Origin: Sedimenticola sp.
Lineage (GTDB): Bacteria; Pseudomonadota; Gammaproteobacteria; Chromatiales; Chromatiaceae
Assembly (NCBI GenBank): GCA_026984735.1
Contig: JALSRN010000055.1
Location: 1 to 49,667 of the forward strand
Length of the DNA stretch: 49,667 nucleotides
Reading direction: 5' to 3'
How positions within the stretch are numbered: position 1 is the stretch's first letter; every line of letters starts with the position of its first letter. The notes beneath the pieces were generated by a model. It was not told where the DNA came from. It worked only from the letters and a program-made list of their open reading frames with translations, and did no database searches. The position numbers were made by a program, and so were the translations under genes. Positions 1-6,179 of this stretch are shown piece by piece.

Positions 1-166
<166 letters not shown>

Positions 167-317
167 TCAACGTCAATGCAGTAAAACCGCTCGCCGAAGC
201 GGCGCGGTCGCCGGAAGCCTCGCAAGGCCCCCCCTCGTGCCGGACTCCCTCCCGGCGCGGGACCCGGCCGGCAAGCGCTGGATCCCCGGTCGTCCTCTTC
301 CGAGTTTTCGAAAAATA

Positions 318-393
318 TGGAGCCCAGAAGCAGATTTGAACTGCCGACCTCACCCTTACCAAGGGTGTGCTCTACCAACTGAGCTATCTGGGC
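318..393 (-). tRNA. tRNA-Thr (anticodon GGT)
   Basis: A 76-nt cloverleaf read on the minus strand. The acceptor stem GCCCAGA pairs with TCTGGGC, the discriminator is T and the 3' CCA is encoded. The anticodon stem CACCC/GGGTG encloses TTGGTAA, giving GGT. It is the last tRNA before tuf, with about 184 nt between them that hold nothing I recognise. Confidence 0.96.
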
Positions 394-441
394 AAGAAAC
401 CTGTTCTCTCTCCACTTCCCAGCGGCTGCCGGAGCCGCAGA

Positions 442-515
<74 letters not shown>

Positions 516-592
516 ACTGAAAACGCGGCGACCCCACCGCTTCCCGACTTCACCGCCGAGAGGCCACCCCGCCGGGGATGGCGTCGCAATCC

Positions 593-677
593 TGGTGGAG
601 GGGGGAGGATTCGAACCTCCGAAGGCTGAGCCAGCAGATTTACAGTCTGCCCCCTTTGGCCACTCGGGAACCCCTCC
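593..677 (-). tRNA. tRNA-Tyr (anticodon GTA)
   Basis: An 85-nt class II tRNA with a long variable arm, minus strand. The acceptor GGAGGGG pairs with CCCCTCC, the discriminator is A and CCA is encoded. The anticodon stem GCAGA/TCTGC encloses CTGTAAA, giving GTA. It is the first gene of the tRNA-tuf operon and begins about 15 nt after the predicted -10 box. Confidence 0.96.
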
Positions 678-691
678 AAAAAAGAGGACGC

Positions 692-720
692 ATTCTCCTC
701 CGTTTTCGACTTCCTGTCAA
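692..720 (-). promoter_or_regulatory. Predicted sigma70 promoter of the tRNA-Tyr-Gly-Thr-tuf operon
   Basis: On the minus strand there is a perfect -35 TTGACA (715-720), a 17-bp spacer and a -10 GAGAAT (692-697, 4 of 6 matches). The -10 is followed by a GC-rich discriminator (GCGTCC) just before tRNA-Tyr. GC-rich discriminators are typical of stringently controlled stable-RNA promoters, so down-regulation by ppGpp is likely by inference. Confidence 0.6.
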
Positions 721-954
721 CACCCCCGACGAGAAGCCATCCGATCGCTCCAAGTTCTCATGAACGGGGGAGCGACGCTTCCGGCGACGCACGCCGTCCC
801 CACCTTGGCCAGCCGCGAAACTTCGGTTTTTTTCGGTGGGCTGCGGACAGCATGGGGATGCGTCGTCACTCCCGATACCTTCTCCGGATCCTTGGTTGAA
901 TAAAGTCCAGGAAAAGACTTTTTCAGATCCCGATTTAGAGCGCCGATATTCTAG

Positions 955-960
955 TATAAT
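955..960 (+). promoter_or_regulatory. Perfect -10 box (TATAAT) immediately before the TPR gene start
   Basis: TATAAT lies only 7 nt upstream of the ATG at 968. No good -35 is visible at 16-18 bp spacing. Transcription would begin at or within a base or two of the start codon, and no Shine-Dalgarno sequence lies between, so the mRNA may be leaderless. Confidence 0.45.
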
Positions 961-967
961 TTCGACG

Positions 968-2698
968 ATGAGCAATCCCTTCCCCTTTTCCCTTCTCCTG
1001 CTGGCGGCGCTGTTCGCCGGCGGGTGCCAGGGCCTGCCGAAAAAACCTTCCACGCCCGCCCCCACCCACGCGGCGGCGCAGGCGCTGCCTTTCCAGAGCC
1101 GGGCGAAGCCTCCGAAGGAGATGGACCCGGACCTGGTCTTCGACTACCTGGCGGGAGAGATCGGCGCCCAGCAAGGCGTGACCTCCACCGCCTACCGGCA
1201 CCTGGTACGCGCCGCGAGGCGGGCCAAGGATCCGGTGGCGGCGGCCCAGGCCGCCCAGCTCGCCCTGCGCATGAACGATGCCGCCAAGGCGGCGCAGGCC
1301 GCTGACCTCTGGGTGGCCTACGCCCCCAACTCCATCCAGGCCCGTGAATTGCGCATGATCCTGGCGTTGCGCTCGGGGGAGATGAACCTGGCCTTGCGAC
1401 AGGCGGACGCGGTGCTGCGCATCGCCCGGGCTCTGGGCAAGGACGGTTTTCTGCAACTGGCCAAGGCGCTGGCCGCCGTCAAACGAGACGACAAGATCCA
1501 GCTCATGGAAAAGCTGGCGAAAGCGCACCCGAAAGAGGCGCGCGCGCACTATGCGCTGGCGCTGGTGGCCAGCCAGCGCAAGCGCTTCGCTCTGGCTGAA
1601 CGGGCGCTCGACGAAGCCTCCCGGCTCGCTCCCCGCTGGCACGAGCCCTATCTGCTTCGCGCCCGTCTTCTGGAGCTCCAGGGCAAGGCGGACGAAGCCG
1701 AGAAAAGCCTGCGCCAAGCCCTCGACGCGCACCCCGACGCCACCCTTTTCCAAGCACTGGGAGAGATGCTCACCCGCCGGAAACGCTATCCCGAGGCGCT
1801 GGAAGCCTTCCAACAAGCGCTGAAGCGACAGCCCAAGAACACCGCGCTGCTCTCCACCGTAGGGCTGCTGGCGGTCCAGACCAAGCAGTGGGATCTGGCG
1901 CGCCGCACCTGGCAGCGGCTCGCCCGTGACGGCACGCCCGAGCAACGACAAGACGCCTGGTATTTCCTGGGGCAGGTGGAAGAGCTGGACGGGCATCCGG
2001 AAAAGGCCATCGAGTACTACAAAAAAGTGAAGGAAGGGCGGCTGTTGGCCGATGCCCGGCTGCGCTTGGCGATTCTCGAAGGCCGGCGAGGCAACCTGGA
2101 CGAGGCGGCCCGGCTCTTCCGGGAAATCCGCCTCACCAACCCGCGACAGGCGGTGCAGGTCTACGTCACCGAGGCCCAGCTCTACAAGAAGCAGGGCCAC
2201 CCCGAACGCGCCATGAAAGTCTATGACGAAGCCGTGGCCGCCAACCCCGGAAACGCCGACCTCCTCTACGCCCGCGGCCTCCTCGCCGCCGACCTGGGCC
2301 GGGTCGCCCAGGCGGAGCGCGACTTGCGCGCCGTGCTCAAGCTGCATCCGGGCGATGCCGACGCCCTCAACGCCCTCGGCTACACCCTGGCGGAGCAGAC
2401 CAACCGCCTGAAGGAAGCCTACGGCTACATCTCCCAAGCCTTGAAGAAGCTGCCGAACAGCGCCGCCGTGCTCGACAGCATGGGGTGGGTGCTATATCGA
2501 ATGGGCAGGAAGGAAGAGGCGCTGAAGTACCTCGAAAAGGCCGCCGCCAAGCTCGACGACGGCGAAATCGCCGCCCACCTGGGCGAGGTGCTCTGGAGCC
2601 TCGACCGCAAAGAGGAGGCCCGCCGCGTCTGGCGTGACGCGCTTCGATTCGCTCCCGACAACGCCAAACTGAAGAGGGCCATCGAGCGACACCGGTGA
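968..2698 (+). CDS. TPR-repeat lipoprotein upstream of ispE
   Basis: A 576-residue protein made almost wholly of tetratricopeptide repeats (TPR consensus alanines and glycines, e.g. around ALGYTLAEQTNR and DSMGWVLYRMGRKEEALKYL). The N-terminus MSNPFPFSLLLLAALFAGGC is a signal sequence ending in a plausible lipobox (AGG|C), so it is probably anchored in the outer membrane. It matches the TPR protein that precedes lolB-ispE in Pseudomonas (PA4667 type), where it is a scaffold of unproven role. The start at ATG 968 is chosen because it begins the signal peptide; the open frame continues upstream without sense. It overlaps ispE by 4 nt (GTGA). Here lolB, normally between the two, is missing. Confidence 0.88.
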   Translation: MSNPFPFSLLLLAALFAGGCQGLPKKPSTPAPTHAAAQALPFQSRAKPPKEMDPDLVFDYLAGEIGAQQGVTSTAYRHLVRAARRAKDPVAAAQAAQLALRMNDAAKAAQAADLWVAYAPNSIQARELRMILALRSGEMNLALRQADAVLRIARALGKDGFLQLAKALAAVKRDDKIQLMEKLAKAHPKEARAHYALALVASQRKRFALAERALDEASRLAPRWHEPYLLRARLLELQGKADEAEKSLRQALDAHPDATLFQALGEMLTRRKRYPEALEAFQQALKRQPKNTALLSTVGLLAVQTKQWDLARRTWQRLARDGTPEQRQDAWYFLGQVEELDGHPEKAIEYYKKVKEGRLLADARLRLAILEGRRGNLDEAARLFREIRLTNPRQAVQVYVTEAQLYKKQGHPERAMKVYDEAVAANPGNADLLYARGLLAADLGRVAQAERDLRAVLKLHPGDADALNALGYTLAEQTNRLKEAYGYISQALKKLPNSAAVLDSMGWVLYRMGRKEEALKYLEKAAAKLDDGEIAAHLGEVLWSLDRKEEARRVWRDALRFAPDNAKLKRAIERHR

Positions 2699-3555
2699 AG
2701 AGGGAAGCGCTGCCGTGGCCGGCGCCGGCCAAGCTGAACCTGATGCTGCGCGTGCTCCGGCGCCGCTCCGACGGCTACCATGAGCTGCAGACGGTGTTTC
2801 AGTTCCTGGAGCAGAGCGACGAACTGCGCTTCCGGGTGCGCGCCGACGGAGCCGTTCGTTGCACCACTCCCCTGCCCGGCGTGGCCGACGAAAACAACCT
2901 CGCGCTTCTGGCGGCGCGGGCGCTGAAAGCGGCCACCGGCACCTCCTTGGGGGCGGAGATCGAAATCCGCAAATCCCTTCCCATGGGCGGCGGCCTGGGC
3001 AGCGGCAGCTCCAACGCGGCCACCACCCTGGTGGCGCTCAACCACCTTTGGGGGTGCGGCCTCGATCTGGAGCGGCTGGCCGCCATCGGGCGCCGCCTGG
3101 GCGCCGACGTGCCCATCTTCGTTCACGGTCGCTCGGCCTGGGCGGAGGGGGTGGGGGAGCGCTTCACCCCCTTCGAACCCGCCCGCCCCTGGTACCTGGT
3201 GGTGATCCCGCCCTGCCACGTCTCCACGGCGGAAATTTTTTCCGATTCCCGATTGACACGAAACGCCGAGCCGATCACAATACGCGACTTCCTCGCGGGG
3301 CGCGACGAAAACACCTGCGAACCCCTGGTAAAATCCCGCCATCCGGCGGTCCGCGAAGCGCTGGAGTGGCTGGACGGCTACAGCAGGGGGCGGCTCACCG
3401 GCACCGGCGGCTGTGTCTTCGGCGAGTTCGACAGCCGCGAGGCGGCGGCCGAGGCCCTGCGAGCGCTGCCCTCTCCCATGAGAGGGTTCGTCAGCCGGGG
3501 ATGCAACCTCTCCCCGCTGCACCGCCGGCTGCAAGAGTTGGCGGAGCGTCGATAA
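2695..3555 (+). CDS. ispE: 4-diphosphocytidyl-2-C-methyl-D-erythritol kinase
   Basis: A 286-residue GHMP kinase that phosphorylates CDP-methylerythritol in the MEP isoprenoid pathway (cytosol). It has the opening [13 protein letters not shown] with the active-site Lys, the GHMP ATP loop [16 protein letters not shown], and [10 protein letters not shown] with the catalytic Asp. The length equals the E. coli enzyme (283). The start is GTG 2695, overlapping the TPR stop by 4 nt, so the two are translationally coupled. It is followed by tRNA-Gln and prs, the usual gammaproteobacterial order. A promoter-like sequence lies inside the gene (3253-3281). Confidence 0.95.
   Translation: MKREALPWPAPAKLNLMLRVLRRRSDGYHELQTVFQFLEQSDELRFRVRADGAVRCTTPLPGVADENNLALLAARALKAATGTSLGAEIEIRKSLPMGGGLGSGSSNAATTLVALNHLWGCGLDLERLAAIGRRLGADVPIFVHGRSAWAEGVGERFTPFEPARPWYLVVIPPCHVSTAEIFSDSRLTRNAEPITIRDFLAGRDENTCEPLVKSRHPAVREALEWLDGYSRGRLTGTGGCVFGEFDSREAAAEALRALPSPMRGFVSRGCNLSPLHRRLQELAERR
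3253..3281 (+). promoter_or_regulatory. Promoter-like sequence inside ispE, facing tRNA-Gln and prs
   Basis: TTGACA (3253-3258), a 17-bp spacer and CACAAT (3276-3281, 4 of 6). It lies in a visibly AT-richer patch of ispE, about 350 nt before tRNA-Gln. It would let tRNA-Gln and prs be transcribed apart from ispE. Confidence 0.35.
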
Positions 3556-3627
3556 CGAGGTTGGGCGGAATCGAAGACCGCCCGATTCCACGGTGGAAGC
3601 CCGAGGCAGGGCTTTCCCCGACCCGAT

Positions 3628-3702
3628 TGGGGTGTCGCCAAGTGGTTAAGGCACCGGACTTTGACTCCGGCATCGCAGGTTCGAATCCTGCCACCCCAGC
3701 CA
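3628..3702 (+). tRNA. tRNA-Gln (anticodon TTG)
   Basis: A 75-nt cloverleaf. Acceptor TGGGGTG pairs with CACCCCA, the discriminator is G and CCA is encoded. The anticodon stem CCGGA/TCCGG encloses CTTTGAC, giving TTG. It sits between ispE and prs, as in Pseudomonas. Confidence 0.96.
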
Positions 3703-3737
3703 TACCGATCCGATTCAAACGACACGACCGGGGTTCG

Positions 3738-4694
3738 ATGGTGGCTGGCAGCAGCATGATGGTCTTCACCGGCAATGCGCACCCGCTGCTGGCCCGGGAG
3801 ATCGTCGATTACCTCGACATGGCGCTGGGCAAAGCGGTGGTGGGCCGCTTCAGCGACGGCGAGATCATGGTGGAGATCGAAGACAACGTGCGCGGGCGCG
3901 ATGTCTTCGTGGTGCAACCCACCAGCCACCCCACCAACGACCACCTCATGGAGCTGCTGGTGATGATCGACGCCCTGCGCTGGGCCTCGGCCAACCGCAT
4001 CACCGCCGTGATCCCCTATTTCGGCTATTCGCGCCAGGACCGGCGCCCGCGCTCCGCCCGGGTGCCCATCACCGCGCGGCTGGCGGCCAAGATGATCGGC
4101 AGCGCCGGCGCCGACCGGGTGCTCACCATGGACCTGCACGCCGACCAGATCCAAGGCTTCTTCGACATCCCGGTGGACAACATCTACTCGTCGCCCATTC
4201 TGCTGGGCGACATCTGGCGGCAGAAATACCCCGATCTCATCGTGGTGTCGCCGGACGTGGGCGGCGTGGTGAGGGCGCGGGCGCTGGCCAAGCGCCTCGA
4301 CGACGCCGACCTGGCCATCATCGACAAGCGCCGCCCCAAGGCCAACGAAGCGCAGGTGATGAACATCATCGGCGACGTGGAAGGGCGCTCCTGCGTGCTG
4401 GTGGACGACTTGGTGGACACCGCCGGCACCCTCTGCAAGGCGGCCGCCGCCCTCAAGGAGCAGGGAGCGGCGCGAGTGGTCGCCTACTGCACCCACGCCG
4501 TGCTTTCGGGCCCGGCCGTCGACAACATCGAGGGTTCGGCGCTGGACGAGCTGGTGGTGACCAACACCATCCCGCTGCGCCCCAACGCCGAGCAGTCTCA
4601 AAAGATTCGCCAGCTCTCCATCGGCGGGATCCTGGCGGAGACCATGCGTCGCATCAACAACGAGGAGTCGGTGAGCTCGTTGTTCATGGATTGA
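3738..4694 (+). CDS. prs: Ribose-phosphate pyrophosphokinase (PRPP synthetase)
   Basis: A 318-residue cytosolic enzyme making PRPP from ribose 5-phosphate and ATP, the precursor for nucleotides, His, Trp and NAD. Visible are the flexible-loop region [15 protein letters not shown], the ATP/Mg motif [13 protein letters not shown], and the PRPP-binding loop [13 protein letters not shown]. It aligns end to end with E. coli Prs (315 residues), including the C-terminal [10 protein letters not shown]. The start is ATG 3738 ([14 protein letters not shown]); the ATGs at 3756 and 3759 are alternatives, and none has a clear ribosome binding site. Confidence 0.96.
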   Translation: MVAGSSMMVFTGNAHPLLAREIVDYLDMALGKAVVGRFSDGEIMVEIEDNVRGRDVFVVQPTSHPTNDHLMELLVMIDALRWASANRITAVIPYFGYSRQDRRPRSARVPITARLAAKMIGSAGADRVLTMDLHADQIQGFFDIPVDNIYSSPILLGDIWRQKYPDLIVVSPDVGGVVRARALAKRLDDADLAIIDKRRPKANEAQVMNIIGDVEGRSCVLVDDLVDTAGTLCKAAAALKEQGAARVVAYCTHAVLSGPAVDNIEGSALDELVVTNTIPLRPNAEQSQKIRQLSIGGILAETMRRINNEESVSSLFMD

Positions 4695-4703
4695 CGCCCT
4701 GGC

Positions 4704-4743
4704 CTCCGGTTCGTCTGGTCGCGGACGTTCCGGAGTTTCTTTC
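4704..4743 (+). terminator. Terminator- or attenuator-like hairpin between prs and rplY
   Basis: CTCCGG (4704-4709) pairs with CCGGAG (4730-4735), and inside it CGTC (4712-4715) pairs with GACG (4724-4727). The two helices are separated by a symmetric TT/TT internal loop. TTTCTTTC follows. rplY starts about 20 nt later with a GGAG ribosome binding site. Confidence 0.45.
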
Positions 4744-4763
4744 ATGCAAACGGAGATAAGACC

Positions 4764-5405
4764 ATGTCCCAGACATTCACCATCGATGCGGTCTCCCGCA
4801 ACGACAAGGGTAAGGGTGCGAGCCGCCGCCTGCGTCGCGAGGGGATGGTTCCCGGCATCGTCTACGGAGGGGGGCAGCCTCCCCGGATGATCGCCACGCC
4901 CCACAACAAGCTGGTGCAGCACCTCGAGCACGAGGCCTTCTACTCCTCCATTCTGCAGCTGCAGGTGGACGGCGCCACCGAGCGCGTGGTGTTGAAGGAT
5001 CTGCAGCGCCACCCGGCCAAGCCTTTCATTCTCCATTTCGATCTGCAGCGGGTGGCCGACACCGATCGCATCCGTATGCGGGTGCCGCTGCACTTCCTCG
5101 GCGAGGAGAAGGCTCCCGGCGTCAAGGCGGGCGGCAAGATTCACCACGCCGTCACGGACGTGGAGGTGATCTGCGCGGCGAAGGACCTGCCCGAGCACAT
5201 CGAGGTGGACGTTTCCGGCTTGAACGTCGGCGACATGATCCACCTCAGCGAGCTGCAACTTCCCGAGGGGGTGGAGATCGCCGCCCTCACCCATGGAGAC
5301 GAAGCGAGCCACGACGAGGCGGTGGTCAGCATCCAGGCCGACCGCCGGGCCAAGGCCGCTGAAGGAGAGAGCGGCGAAGAAGAGGCAGGTGGCGAAGAGG
5401 AGTGA
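4764..5405 (+). CDS. rplY: 50S ribosomal protein L25, long TL5/CTC form
   Basis: A 213-residue protein binding 5S rRNA. The N-terminal half (FTIDAVSRNDKGKGASRRLRREGMVPGIVYG) is the L25 RNA-binding domain. The C-terminal half (from about residue 100, RMRVPLHFLGEEKAPGVKAGG) is the TL5/CTC beta domain, so this is the long form rather than the 94-residue E. coli form. The tail is strongly acidic (GEEEAGGEEE). GGAG precedes ATG 4764. prs-rplY-pth is a conserved gammaproteobacterial order. Confidence 0.95.
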   Translation: MSQTFTIDAVSRNDKGKGASRRLRREGMVPGIVYGGGQPPRMIATPHNKLVQHLEHEAFYSSILQLQVDGATERVVLKDLQRHPAKPFILHFDLQRVADTDRIRMRVPLHFLGEEKAPGVKAGGKIHHAVTDVEVICAAKDLPEHIEVDVSGLNVGDMIHLSELQLPEGVEIAALTHGDEASHDEAVVSIQADRRAKAAEGESGEEEAGGEEE

Positions 5406-5421
5406 TCCCGCTCTCCTGCCG

Positions 5422-5454
5422 ACGAAAACGGCGGCTGCAAGCCGCCGTTTTCGT
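5422..5454 (+). terminator. Strong intrinsic terminator after rplY
   Basis: A perfect 15-bp inverted repeat (5422-5436 with 5440-5454) with a 3-nt loop. The arms carry AAAA and TTTT, so it has a U-rich 3' side and could work in both directions. The first ATG of the pth frame (5458) lies just behind it, which favours the later pth start. Confidence 0.8.
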
Positions 5455-5478
5455 TGAATGCTGCCACAAACCGTCGCC

Positions 5479-6060
5479 ATGCCCAACTCCATCGAATGCA
5501 TCATAGGCCTCGGCAACCCCGGGCCGAAATACGCCGCAACCCGGCACAACGCCGGCTACTGGTTCGTCGACGAGATCGGTCGCCGACACGGCGCTCTTCT
5601 GCGCCCCGAGCGCAAATTCGCCGGCGAGACCGGCCGCCTGGAACTGGCCGGCCACCGTTGCTGGCTGCTCAAACCCACCACCTTCATGAACCGCAGCGGC
5701 CAGGCGGTGGGCGCCCTCGCCCGCTTCTATCGCATTCCGGTCGAACGGCTCCTGGTGGTGCACGACGACCTTGACCTGCCTCCGGGCAACGTGAGGCTCA
5801 AGCGGGGCGGGGGGCATGGAGGCCACAACGGCCTGCGGGATATCATGGCCGCGCTCGGCAGCCGCGATTTCTATCGCCTGCGCATCGGCATCGGCCACCC
5901 CGGCCATAAGGAAGAGGTGGTGGACTACGTTCTCTCGCCCCCCGCCCGCGAGGAGTCGATCCTCATCCGCTCGGCCATCGACCGCGCCGCGGATCAACTC
6001 CGGCCGATCCTCGAAGGCCGGCTGGAGCAGGTGATGAACAACCTCCACCGAAAAACCTGA
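5479..6060 (+). CDS. pth: Peptidyl-tRNA hydrolase
   Basis: A 193-residue enzyme that releases peptides from stalled peptidyl-tRNA. It has IIGLGNPGPKYAATRHNAG with the catalytic His, KPTTFMNRSGQAV, the catalytic-Asp segment VHDDLDLPPG, and GGGHGGHNGLRDI. The ATG at 5479 is chosen because MPNSIECIIGLGNPG aligns with the family start (E. coli MTIKLIVGLANPG); an in-frame ATG at 5458 would add seven residues. ychF, which usually follows pth, is not here; a terminator and a convergent gene follow. Confidence 0.95.
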   Translation: MPNSIECIIGLGNPGPKYAATRHNAGYWFVDEIGRRHGALLRPERKFAGETGRLELAGHRCWLLKPTTFMNRSGQAVGALARFYRIPVERLLVVHDDLDLPPGNVRLKRGGGHGGHNGLRDIMAALGSRDFYRLRIGIGHPGHKEEVVDYVLSPPAREESILIRSAIDRAADQLRPILEGRLEQVMNNLHRKT

Positions 6061-6090
6061 AGAGGCGGCGCCCCGAAAGCCCTCGAAGAG

Positions 6091-6120
6091 CGAAAGACCC
6101 CGCCGAAGCGGGGCCTTTCG
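6091..6120. terminator. Terminator hairpin between convergent pth and the RND gene
   Basis: A 13-bp stem (6091-6103 with 6108-6120, one mismatch) with loop CGAA. The GC core is flanked by GAAAG/CTTTC, suitable for stopping transcription from both sides. Confidence 0.6.
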
Positions 6121-6179
6121 ACTCCATGTCGCATTCTCATCCGCCTTCCAGAAGCCGGTCTGGCGGAAGGGCCAGCGTT

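Noticed and set aside
2859-4694. Long open frame reading into prs from inside ispE
   Set aside because: Only the part from about 3738 is Prs. The upstream part is an out-of-frame reading of ispE and of tRNA-Gln.
3378-5549. 723-codon minus-strand open frame
   Set aside because: Antisense to ispE, tRNA-Gln, prs and rplY; crossing a tRNA and three real genes rules it out.
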